This document shows positions 54,901 through 62,631 of a stretch of 64,000 nucleotides of DNA, one piece after another. The notes beneath the pieces were generated by a model. It was given only the letters and a program-made list of their open reading frames with translations, was not told the DNA's origin and did not search any database. The stretch is from NCBI RefSeq assembly GCF_026000115.1, contig NZ_AP026867.1, positions 7,231,001 through 7,295,000 of the forward strand, given 5' to 3'. Positions within the stretch are counted from its first letter, which is position 1. Every line of letters begins with the position of its first letter. The position numbers and the translations under genes are program-made. The stretch is from Aureispira anguillae (lineage in GTDB: Bacteria > Bacteroidota > Bacteroidia > Chitinophagales > Saprospiraceae).

Positions 54901-56839
54901 AATGCAAATACTATCCGAAAATAGTACGCTTAATTTTAAGAACAATACCTCTACCTATGTTTTTACAAAATACTTTTATATGGGAGATGGTTTGGTTTAC
55001 GATCAAGTAAATTTTTTGGATAATGATGATGAAATGAGGGTCTATAACAATGCCATTTATGATTATGCTTATTTTGATGGAACCGCCAAATTGTATGGCA
55101 ATAATACATTTGATAGCCTAGGGCTAAAAGGAGGGCATCATTTGTACCTCAAAAATGGAAAAACTCAGACCTTAGCAGCAGAGCATGGAAAAATTATAGC
55201 GTATGGGAATGCTTCAGAATTTGTCTATATAGAATCAATGGTAGCAGGGAGAGATGCCTATATTCACAAAGAGTATGGCAATGCTTTTTGTCTAGATTAT
55301 GTTAAGATTAAGGATATTAAAGGAACCAAGGGACTCGCAGATCCTATTATTCCATCTCGGCATCTGGCATTGTTTTTTGAAACAGGGACAAATAGTGACA
55401 ACATCAATAATACAGCAACAGGAATTTGGGCGTTTTCTTTGCCGCCAGCAGTAACCGTTGCAACCAATCATGATACCTTATTTCATTTTTGCAATGGAGG
55501 AAGCCCTGTAACGGTTCCAGTTTCATTTACAGGTACGTATCCATATAGCTTGATTTTGAATTGGTATGACGATGTCGGAAATACTGGGATAGATACCGTA
55601 TTTTTCTTGGATGATGATAATGATGTCACAACTGCTTGCACACATTACCTAGATTTTTATCCCGTTGCCAATAGTTATTATACTTTAGATGCAGGGGGAA
55701 TGCGTTGCGGAGTACGGAATTTTAATGCGCCTCGTTCTTTTTTTTCGATTAAGCACGATCAAGGAATTTTGGTTAATGAACCAAGCACAGGGGGATGTAA
55801 TTTGACCAATCAGGAACATTTTACGCACTTTTTTGATAACCAAACGAAGCGCCCGATTGCTTCTGTACAGGATAAAATGAATAGTTTAGATACAATAGCC
55901 TTAGGGCTGGTGCAAGCTGAAGTGCATTTTGATTCTGTTCCGAATTATTGGAATGGTATACCTTATTTGATGCGCCACTGGAGTTTTTCGGCTGCTCATG
56001 CTGGAGGCGGAAAGATTCGGTTGTATTTTTCACAGGCTGAATTAGTGGCACTTTCTATGGGGTATCTGGGGAGCCCAGGATTATTGTCTCAGTACGATTT
56101 GACTTTATTGCGTTTTGAGGATACTATCGGTAGAGGAATACCCGATACAATCCCATTTAACGTCGTTAATTTATTAGGGACATCAACGGCACCATTTAGT
56201 TCATTAAGTGCTGTGTTAGCGATAGAGTTTGAAAGCAATTTTTTAGGATCTTTTATCTTAAATGTTAACCCTAGTACAATGACTTTTCCACTGGATTTAG
56301 TTAGTTTTGAAGCCGAAAAAGAAGGGCATGACAAAGCAAGAATAAAATGGAGAACGACTCAAGAAATCAATATCAAAGAATTTGTTGTGGAACGATCAGT
56401 AAATGGGATTGATTATGAGGAAGTTGCTGTCGTTGAAGCGCAGAAAAAATTGTCGATTAATAATTATCAGGTCATTGATGCTTTTCCGTTGATTCCCAAT
56501 AGTTATTATCGTCTAAAAATTATTGAAATGGATGAATCATTTACTTATTCGCCGATTCGACACCTGTCTTTTGAAAAAGCAAAAGTAGCTATAAAACTAC
56601 AGCCTAACCCTGCTACAGACGAGACTAATTTGATGATAGACGCTAGCACAGATGATGATTTTGAAATCAAGGTCTACAATATGACTTCACAACAAATTTT
56701 GAATAAAAGAATTGCAGGAAAAGTTGGTTTGCATCGAATTTCCTTGATAACAAAAGGATGGGCAAATGGCATTTATCTTGTTATGATTGCAGGAAAGGAT
56801 GGTTCTGATTCTACCCATAAATTAGTGATTCAAAATTAA
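51947..56839 (+). CDS. Giant T9SS-secreted surface protein with repeated modules
   Basis: 1630 residues. Signal peptide (MKNVITTVFFLIHLCQIQA). Three modules each start with an aromatic W-rich strand, LDFYWKGGDGDFNDPQMW (residue 21), LWSDPNNWQFWDG (about 425) and YYWRASALNSTDYEGDWSD (about 771), and contain a Cys strand (NCHDFWID, NCRSFIWE, FCKSLFCYAD) and many short beta strands as in beta-helix adhesins. Near 1445-1545 lies a fibronectin-like domain (DLVSFEAEKEGHDKARIKW), then a type A sorting domain (LQPNPATDETNLMI, NGIYLVMIAGK). It should be surface-anchored, perhaps in adhesion or gliding. It stands alone, with no gene close on either side. Confidence 0.82.
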   Translation: MKNVITTVFFLIHLCQIQALDFYWKGGDGDFNDPQMWTIGSIGGATATQAPISIDNVYFVASVMNAGTSSITFNSNANCHDFWIDPAINNSSGLIFSSTTNRTLDIYGSMELARDVEFDFSGILRFRSILNGSEIIRTAGNKFKLSQVEFDGGANTEWVLQDSFWVDDAQQDVDNWDWNIPTGTIVLYNGTLNSNKQTIITDFFYSKNSSLNRGILFDSSQIYLAGYNGGNSKAWWVDFNATLGNFKFFSVQGAHIHFIQTIAEKQYGFFGEGMQYDSITGYSRLSIGGYVSCNYLRTNASTYFVDAQVSVNNLYLAPADEHFFNSNNLVNNDFLEIDSFHSPTNCSDFITLRGFAKSVGLIRKKTAGQLDLSQVILQDMDCDVSGGRSYLVTNGINGGGNSPHWIFQATSSNKMKFVDSGNQLWSDPNNWQFWDGATWVTNTLNCIPTPFMDIYVDSSSFPFANKWIKVDIVANCRSFIWEQTVVSGATMHLNKKIHIFGSAQFRANMGAPIADEAIYFHGKGDTLRTLGFNCPKLIFWKHSDYRIIDHLTAKEVHGWVYSTIRGSNITINTNVLSLGNRILDSVMINLTGTFYDFGATVVDYRGNTTINFTELAGAVAVRTQKEYAYSNSVYLPNVYSYGVKLEFYGVETFLMGNLEMLGDGEFGVNNMHITGSMLNYRGKMILHAGNTYEIKRLTIADSLIARGTCNDIITIRAYQNSNCNLQMGAAEVESCFIQSVNNTGVAVATNACIDGGNNNGWIFNAGIGVVYYWRASALNSTDYEGDWSDPNHWTTDPNSLTGSLGGCMPTLADDVVFDSLSFSSTSNGCNIDNTAFCKSLFCYADIRITGDELYVGGNFMLHHNMTNYNQRGNIYFVGGGINTINLNHTQLANCGVVFNNSNGEWILDGDFYLHDSVYRCYTGFVLDAGTFRANGHNITIRSRFRADRTTKHRVLDIRNSTVTVLCNDRYNSYYGYTWDISTSTGMQILSENSTLNFKNNTSTYVFTKYFYMGDGLVYDQVNFLDNDDEMRVYNNAIYDYAYFDGTAKLYGNNTFDSLGLKGGHHLYLKNGKTQTLAAEHGKIIAYGNASEFVYIESMVAGRDAYIHKEYGNAFCLDYVKIKDIKGTKGLADPIIPSRHLALFFETGTNSDNINNTATGIWAFSLPPAVTVATNHDTLFHFCNGGSPVTVPVSFTGTYPYSLILNWYDDVGNTGIDTVFFLDDDNDVTTACTHYLDFYPVANSYYTLDAGGMRCGVRNFNAPRSFFSIKHDQGILVNEPSTGGCNLTNQEHFTHFFDNQTKRPIASVQDKMNSLDTIALGLVQAEVHFDSVPNYWNGIPYLMRHWSFSAAHAGGGKIRLYFSQAELVALSMGYLGSPGLLSQYDLTLLRFEDTIGRGIPDTIPFNVVNLLGTSTAPFSSLSAVLAIEFESNFLGSFILNVNPSTMTFPLDLVSFEAEKEGHDKARIKWRTTQEINIKEFVVERSVNGIDYEEVAVVEAQKKLSINNYQVIDAFPLIPNSYYRLKIIEMDESFTYSPIRHLSFEKAKVAIKLQPNPATDETNLMIDASTDDDFEIKVYNMTSQQILNKRIAGKVGLHRISLITKGWANGIYLVMIAGKDGSDSTHKLVIQN

Positions 56840-56982
56840 AATATTTGCTTGATAACTCAATGTACTTAAATTCAATTTTTTGCCCTGCCCTGAAAGATGG
56901 ATTATAATCGTTCACAATTATTTTTTTTACCTATACTTTTTTATGCCCGCTTACTTAGAAAAAAATAACCCCTAAAAAAGAG

Positions 56983-57438
56983 ATGAGCAAGAATTTAATC
57001 GAGTCAACAGTTATAATTAATGCCCCTATTGATCAGGTTTGGAAGACCTTAACTAGTTTTGATTATTATTACGAATGGAACCCCTTTACTCCTAAAGTGG
57101 AAATAGAGCCTGTCATTGGCTCTACAGTAGGGTTGCACGTTCGTTTAAATCCTAACTCTCAACAAACAATGTTTCAGAAAGAAACGCTATTGGTTTGGGA
57201 CGAGGAAAACAAACGCTTAGAGTGGGGCATTCAAAATGCTTGGTATGTAAGAACAATACGTTTACAACAATTAACAGATTTGGGCAATAATAAAACAAAG
57301 TATTATACTTCTGATTTTTTTGAAGGTCCCTTGACAAAATTGATTTTATGGTTATACCGCAATAAAATCCAAATTGGTTTTGATGATGTTTGTAATGGTT
57401 TAAAGCAACACTTAGAAAACCCTAAGGTTATAATTTAA
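56983..57438 (+). CDS. SRPBCC (START/polyketide-cyclase-like) domain protein
   Basis: 151 residues, cytoplasmic. The helix-grip fold opens with IESTVIINAPIDQVWKTLTSF and continues with YEWNPFTPKVEI, the usual SRPBCC pattern; the closing helix (IGFDDVCNGLKQHLEN) is complete. These proteins bind hydrophobic ligands or act as aromatases or cyclases; the ligand here is unknown. The last 11 bases overlap the 3' end of the convergent SDR gene, so no terminator separates the pair. Confidence 0.82.
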   Translation: MSKNLIESTVIINAPIDQVWKTLTSFDYYYEWNPFTPKVEIEPVIGSTVGLHVRLNPNSQQTMFQKETLLVWDEENKRLEWGIQNAWYVRTIRLQQLTDLGNNKTKYYTSDFFEGPLTKLILWLYRNKIQIGFDDVCNGLKQHLENPKVII

Positions 57439-58414
57439 ACCCTAAGTTTGCCAACAATTGTTCGGAGGCTGCCCAAACTTTTTGCCCATGCTCTGCGTCA
57501 TAAGAAACTGCTGCCATTTTTTTGTCCTGCATCATATGTAAATAGTGTCCTGTTTGTCCTTCTAATTTAGGGCTACAAGCAAAATAAACTGCTGGGCGAG
57601 ATGCCTGTAGTGGCGTTTGAAAAAAGATTTTAAACACTAACCATAAAATGGGTTTGAGCAATTGGGGGGAGTTGCGAGAAATATTGCTATGAACCGCCCC
57701 TGGACAGAGGGTGAATATAGACAGATTCTTACCATTATTGGCATAGCGACGATTGAGTTCCTCGATAAAAATATTTAAAATCAGTTTATAATAACCATAA
57801 AATTTTACCACCTTGGCAGCACTATAAGAAATGGGTTGTCCAAAGGTAGTGTAATCAATTGGCAAATCAACTCGATGAGATTCAGAAGAAACAAAAATTA
57901 ATCGGGCTTGGGGAGTATGAGGAGCTTGTATAATTTGATGTTGCAATAGTAAATTTACCAAATAAAAGGTTGACAAATAGTTGACCGCAAACATTAAATC
58001 TAGACCATTCTTAGCTTGTTTGCTTCCTGCTGGAACCACCCCTGCATTACAAACCAAAATATCAATAACGATTTGTTGTTCGGCTAGTCGCAACACTAAA
58101 TCTTTGATGGATTGCAACTCCGATAACTCTACAAATTCCATTTGAACATTGCTATTGCCACTCAATTGTTGAATTTCTGTTCCCTTTTGAGGAATACCAC
58201 TTCTGACAGCCATAATAATGCGCCCTCCACGCTTGGCAAGTTCTGTCGCAATCGCAAAGCCCAAACCTGTATTAGACCCTGTTACTAAACAAGTTTTTCC
58301 ATCCAAACGATCCTGATTATTTAATGTTTTATCCGTTTTGGGAGGAAATAAAACATCTTTTATCCCTGTAAGCGTCGCTTTGAAGGTGCTGTCAAATTTT
58401 TTGTTTTGATTCAT
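57428..58414 (-). CDS. Short-chain dehydrogenase/reductase, retinol-dehydrogenase-like
   Basis: 328 residues. The Rossmann motif is CLVTGSNTGLGFAIATELA (TGxxxGxG); NAG is in VCNAGVVP, and the catalytic Ser is in FVSSESHR. The Tyr-Lys pair is YGYYK, aligned by the surrounding KVVKF...LILN as in the retinol dehydrogenase/WWOX-like branch. Members oxidise or reduce lipophilic alcohols and ketones with NAD(P)H. It follows the sulfotransferase gene by 57 bp in the same direction and would be the third gene of a DUF1214-sulfotransferase-SDR operon. The length includes a 30-residue N-terminal extension typical of that branch. Confidence 0.85.
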   Translation of the reverse strand: MNQNKKFDSTFKATLTGIKDVLFPPKTDKTLNNQDRLDGKTCLVTGSNTGLGFAIATELAKRGGRIIMAVRSGIPQKGTEIQQLSGNSNVQMEFVELSELQSIKDLVLRLAEQQIVIDILVCNAGVVPAGSKQAKNGLDLMFAVNYLSTFYLVNLLLQHQIIQAPHTPQARLIFVSSESHRVDLPIDYTTFGQPISYSAAKVVKFYGYYKLILNIFIEELNRRYANNGKNLSIFTLCPGAVHSNISRNSPQLLKPILWLVFKIFFQTPLQASRPAVYFACSPKLEGQTGHYLHMMQDKKMAAVSYDAEHGQKVWAASEQLLANLGFKL

Positions 58415-58470
58415 CGTTTTATTAGTTGTCAGTAAATAAGAATGGGAACAGTTATATCAGCTGTGTTTGG

Positions 58471-59667
58471 CTAGAGATTAGGATGTTGTTCTAAATAAAA
58501 AGAAAAAGCTTGCTCAATAGAAGCATTGGTCAATCCAAAATCAGCCATATCATAATGATGCTTGCCATATTTATTTTTCTTATGCTGTAACATGGCTTGT
58601 TTGATTTCTGATTCAACCTGAGTTGTCCATGGTCTTCCGATTTGTTGATAAATCTGTTGAAGCGTACCAATGGGATCTTTGGTTAGGTCTTTATAATATA
58701 CATCAATGACTTTAAAATCAGGATGTGCTTTGCGTGCTTGCATGGTTTTTTGGAGCATGTAAATGTTTTTGTTTAGCCAATGCTTCGCAACTTCTTTTGC
58801 GTCAACATGCGTACTAAAAATTTTTCGACTATGATAAACCATACTGCAAAAGGATGGGATGCATTCCTTGGGGTGACGATGGGTGTGTATAACAACCGAT
58901 TGTGGAAATTTTTGCACAATGACATCCATATATTCTAAATGTTGAGGAGTCTTGAGAATCCATGTTTTAGGCTTGGTCTGCCATTGTAATAATTGCAACA
59001 TTTTGAATAACCAATCATAAGCAATGCTATGATCTTGATGCGTGACCCATTGACTAAAACTAGGAACATGCATTGTCGCTTCTGGGATTGCGCTCAGAAG
59101 TGTCATATCATTGAGTAAAATATCTTCCTCTGGGCTATCAAATTCTACAGGGTGAATACTAAAAAAGATAGGGGACATATAACGCAATGCTTTTTGGCTC
59201 AATAGTGCTTGCCGAATGCGTTTTTTTTGTTCATTGGCTCCCGAAAAAGGAATTGGATTTAGCGCTTCCCAAGATAGCAACGCTCTGTTGTTTGTATCAG
59301 ATGCCAATAAACGCTGCAAAAAGGTGGTACCTGTACGTTGTAAACCCGCAATAATAAGAGGAGGCTGAAGTTCTTCTTTTAGAATGGCAGGGTGTTGCTG
59401 CAAATATTGGATTGCTCGCAAGCGATTTTTTAATAGACCTTTGAGTCGTTCCTTGCTGATAAAAGCACCAAAAGGATGTAATTGCGCTTCTTGGTTGATG
59501 GATTGGCACAGCCGTTCTAGGCGTTCTTGGTAAGCAGTTTCGCCAAAATCTGTTGCCCCAATCGCTTTTTGTGCAGCCGTTAAAAGCTGATTAGCATCAA
59601 GTTTAGCCGTAGAGCATAAGCGGTTGTAGGCACGAATTAAAAACGGATCGTTAGTGTTTAGGCTCAT
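58471..59667 (-). CDS. Sulfotransferase family protein (PAPS-dependent)
   Basis: 398 residues. The 5'-phosphosulfate-binding loop is IAGLQRTGTTFLQRLL, and the 3'-phosphate site region is VVIHTHRHPKECIPSFCSM, as in the Sulfotransfer_3 group. A long N-terminal helical region precedes it. The enzyme transfers sulfate from PAPS to a hydroxyl or amine on a small molecule, lipid or glycan; the acceptor is unknown. Its first 17 bp overlap the end of the DUF1214 gene (59651-59667), evidence of translational coupling. The flanking DUF1214 and SDR genes suggest a lipid or steroid-like acceptor, which is inference. Confidence 0.82.
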   Translation of the reverse strand: MSLNTNDPFLIRAYNRLCSTAKLDANQLLTAAQKAIGATDFGETAYQERLERLCQSINQEAQLHPFGAFISKERLKGLLKNRLRAIQYLQQHPAILKEELQPPLIIAGLQRTGTTFLQRLLASDTNNRALLSWEALNPIPFSGANEQKKRIRQALLSQKALRYMSPIFFSIHPVEFDSPEEDILLNDMTLLSAIPEATMHVPSFSQWVTHQDHSIAYDWLFKMLQLLQWQTKPKTWILKTPQHLEYMDVIVQKFPQSVVIHTHRHPKECIPSFCSMVYHSRKIFSTHVDAKEVAKHWLNKNIYMLQKTMQARKAHPDFKVIDVYYKDLTKDPIGTLQQIYQQIGRPWTTQVESEIKQAMLQHKKNKYGKHHYDMADFGLTNASIEQAFSFYLEQHPNL

Positions 59668-60856
59668 GGTTAGGGAGGATTCGTGTAGAAATATTGGAAT
59701 ATTTAATGACTTCTATTTGGGGTTGAGGGTTGCTGTCTGCGTAAGCCCACCGCAATAGCATGGTGCCTTCTTGGTGATAAGCCGTGTCAATCCAATTGGG
59801 GTGAGGTGGTTTTTGGTGTGCTACAAATAACTTGACCGACCCATCTTTTTCAACGACTGCTGTGTGCATGTTAAGATGAATGTTAAAATGTCGATAATCT
59901 AAGGACTCCATCCAATAGTTATTCAATTGAAAATTCCAATACTTGCAATTTGGAGGCGTAAAATGAATGTACAAGGCTTCATCTGCTGCTAATTTCCAAT
60001 AACTATGATAATACCAAATATTAGCATCCCCACCAGCTGCATTTGAAACTTCAGGCGAAAACAGGGGCAATTGGTTGGGGTGCTTGGTAAAGCCTGTTGT
60101 CCATTTTGAAAACAAAAAGGAAGCTCCCGCAACAAAGGTTCCAGCCATATTTAATCCATTATAAACTAGCTCTGGGCTTAAGGGAAGAGGTTTTTTAGGC
60201 CCTCCAATACATTCAATATGAACAGTAGCCGCTACTTCATTTTGAGTATCCATAAAGGTTTGTCTAAGCATCAATAAAGTAGTTTCTGCTTCAATTTTGA
60301 GCCAGTTTTTACCTTTTTTTTCTTTGGTGACAAAAATTTCAAAAGAACCATCTGCTTCAAAATGCATTTGGCTGTCTTCCAATACGCCACAAGGAGACAA
60401 GCCCCCCGTACTGCCATAGCTACCATTTTGGGTGAAAAAACCGAGGTAAAAAACAGAATTTCGATTGCCCCAAATTCGATAATCATAATCGCCACTAACT
60501 TGAGCATTGGCGTAATGATTGTCAGGATTATCTGCCCCTAATTTTACTGTTTCATGAACCATTCTTTTAAAACTAGGGAATTGGGGATCGGCATGTTCAA
60601 TAAAGGCATCTAAGCTAGCCCTAGTCAATCTAGATAAATAACGAATTCCTTCTGCTTGCTGAAAGGGATCAAGGGGAGCGTTGCCATAGAGTAGTGAGGT
60701 GCCAGCCGTTTTTAGCGTATCACAAAAATCTTCCCATGCTTTTCCTGTAACAATTTGTTGATGGATGACATCTTGCTCCGTCTTCCCCAAAACTTTATTT
60801 TTTAGATTTTTTACTTTTTTATAAGTATTGGCAATGGCAAAAATTAGTTTTTTCAT
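59651..60856 (-). CDS. DUF1214-domain protein
   Basis: About 401 residues from the ATG at 60856 (MKKLIFAIANTYKK); the frame extends eight more codons to 60880. The C-terminal half has the family hallmark YWNFQLNNYWMESLDYRHFN and an aromatic-rich beta region. DUF1214 proteins are of unknown molecular function, often next to sulfotransferases and dehydrogenases in Actinobacteria and marine Proteobacteria. No signal peptide is clear. It is the first gene of a leftward operon with overlap into the sulfotransferase gene, so the three products probably work on one substrate. Confidence 0.65.
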   Translation of the reverse strand: MKKLIFAIANTYKKVKNLKNKVLGKTEQDVIHQQIVTGKAWEDFCDTLKTAGTSLLYGNAPLDPFQQAEGIRYLSRLTRASLDAFIEHADPQFPSFKRMVHETVKLGADNPDNHYANAQVSGDYDYRIWGNRNSVFYLGFFTQNGSYGSTGGLSPCGVLEDSQMHFEADGSFEIFVTKEKKGKNWLKIEAETTLLMLRQTFMDTQNEVAATVHIECIGGPKKPLPLSPELVYNGLNMAGTFVAGASFLFSKWTTGFTKHPNQLPLFSPEVSNAAGGDANIWYYHSYWKLAADEALYIHFTPPNCKYWNFQLNNYWMESLDYRHFNIHLNMHTAVVEKDGSVKLFVAHQKPPHPNWIDTAYHQEGTMLLRWAYADSNPQPQIEVIKYSNISTRILPNHEPKH

Positions 60857-60950
60857 AAACGCTAAATTAAATAGGAACAAGAAACGAAGCAGAATTGATT
60901 CTGCGTTAAATTTACGATCATGAGTGCTACTTAGTTTCTTAAGTCATAAG

Positions 60951-60988
60951 GGCTAAAAAAAAAAGCAATCCCTAGATGAGATTGCTTT
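60951..60988 (-). terminator. Intrinsic terminator of mdh
   Basis: Short stem AAAGCAATC / GATTGCTTT (60962-60970 and 60980-60988), with an A-run at 60955-60964 giving a T-tract for leftward transcription, 22 bp after the mdh stop. Confidence 0.75.
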
Positions 60989-61010
60989 ATAGTATTTGAA
61001 AAATTGAGAA

Positions 61011-61940
61011 TTATAGCTCAAGATTTCCATTGTTTGTTTTAACAGCCGCTGCAGAAGCTGCTAAATGTTCTTTTTCAGCATCGTTCAAATTGATTTCAAC
61101 AATTTTCTCGATACCATCTTTTCCTAGTACTACAGGAACTCCTATACAAAGGTCAGATAGCCCATACTCTCCTTCCAATAAAGCAGAACAAGGATAAATT
61201 TTCTTTTGATCGCAGATGATTGCCTGAACCAAACCAGAAACTGCTGCACCTGGAGCATACCAAGCAGAAGTACCCAACAATTTGGTTAATGTAGCACCTC
61301 CTACTTTGGTGTCTTCTTTTACTTGGTTCAATCGTTCTTCTGAAAGAAATTCAGAAACAGGCACAGAATTACGAGTAGCCAAACGAGTCAATGGAACCAT
61401 ACCTTTGTCAGAATGACCGCCAATTACCATACCATCAACATCAGAGATAGGAGCACCTAGCGCTTCTGCTAAACGATATTTGAAACGAGCAGAGTCTAAA
61501 GCACCACCCATACCAATAATTCTATTTTTTGGTAAACCAGTAGTTTTGTGAACCAAATAAGTCATCGTATCCATTGGATTAGAGACAACAATAATAATGG
61601 TATTAGGAGAATGTTCTACCAAACTAGCAGATACAGACTTAACAATGCTTGCATTGATTCCTAACAATTCATCACGAGACATACCTGGTTTACGAGCAAT
61701 ACCAGAAGTAATTACACAAACATCTGAACCAGCTGTTTTGCTATAATCATTTGTCACTCCAGTTACTTTAGTATCAAAACCATTTAAAGAGGCTGTTTGC
61801 ATTAAGTCCATTGCTTTTCCTTCTGCAAAACCTTCTTTGATGTCTAATAGTACAACTTCTGCAGCAAAGTTTTTAATGGCAATGTATTCGGCACAACTAG
61901 CACCTACTGCACCAGCACCTATAACAGTTACTTTTCTCAT
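61011..61940 (-). CDS. mdh: Malate dehydrogenase
   Basis: 309 residues, LDH-like MDH type. It interconverts malate and oxaloacetate with NAD in the TCA cycle, in the cytoplasm. The nucleotide motif is VTVIGAGAVGASCAEY (4-19). Substrate-binding residues are Arg83 (ARKPGMSRDEL, diagnostic for malate over lactate), Asp149/Arg152 (GGALDSARF) and catalytic His176 (GGHSDKGMVPL). It is complete and of usual length. Single gene; the promoter candidate lies 125-132 bp upstream. No signs of transfer or damage. Confidence 0.95.
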   Translation of the reverse strand: MRKVTVIGAGAVGASCAEYIAIKNFAAEVVLLDIKEGFAEGKAMDLMQTASLNGFDTKVTGVTNDYSKTAGSDVCVITSGIARKPGMSRDELLGINASIVKSVSASLVEHSPNTIIIVVSNPMDTMTYLVHKTTGLPKNRIIGMGGALDSARFKYRLAEALGAPISDVDGMVIGGHSDKGMVPLTRLATRNSVPVSEFLSEERLNQVKEDTKVGGATLTKLLGTSAWYAPGAAVSGLVQAIICDQKKIYPCSALLEGEYGLSDLCIGVPVVLGKDGIEKIVEINLNDAEKEHLAASAAAVKTNNGNLEL

Positions 61941-62631
61941 GTCTAAATTTTATTTGCTATTTATTATATTAATTTATTAGAATTTTCAAGTATTCTAATC
62001 TTGATGAAGATCAGATATAAAAGAAGATGCAAAAAAAACGAATTAATTATTCATTCTTGCCATACAAATGTAAAAAAAAAAGCCTTTTAGATACCTTTTT
62101 TTTGCAATACTTTTAACTTTACTAAAAGTTTCTTATAATTGATACCATTACTTCTCTTTTTTTTGGAATGTATCTAACAATAAGTCTACTATCTACCCAA
62201 CAGATTATAAATTGGCAAACCCCTTTGTTAATTTAAGCAAGACTTATTTCTAGCTATAGATAATAATTAAATTGCTTTAGTAAGAGATACAAAGCGATAA
62301 TTGACGCAGTATTTTTATTTGCTCCAATGAATAATTATACTATAATAGTTTGTTTTAAGGCTTATTTATAAGAGATAGTTAATACTTCTGTCATAGTATC
62401 TTCAATTCTGTAAATTTTTCGTGCTAAAAATTGCTATACCCAAAAGTTTTTGCTTTTTTTGAGGTTGGTAATGAGTAATAATTAAGTTGGTTTTATTACT
62501 CTAACGTCTTTTTTAATTTTATTTTGATGACAATATAAGAGGTTATGTTGTTGTAAATCAGGCTAAAGTTGAAGAGGCAACTAAAGCAATGGTTATATAT
62601 TTATTAATTCATTTTAACTCAATCCAAGGTT
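61941..62631. other. 691-bp AT-rich non-coding region
   Basis: Region between mdh (leftward) and the metalloprotease (rightward), very AT-rich, with stop codons in all frames. A minus-strand promoter candidate lies at 62065-62072. I see no hairpin, repeat or RNA gene that I can support. A long 5' leader for the metalloprotease is possible. Confidence 0.5.
62065..62072 (-). promoter_or_regulatory. Bacteroidota-type -7 element for mdh
   Basis: On the minus strand the bases read TACATTTG, an exact TAnnTTTG match, about 125 bp before the mdh ATG. The -33 element is not obvious. Confidence 0.4.
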
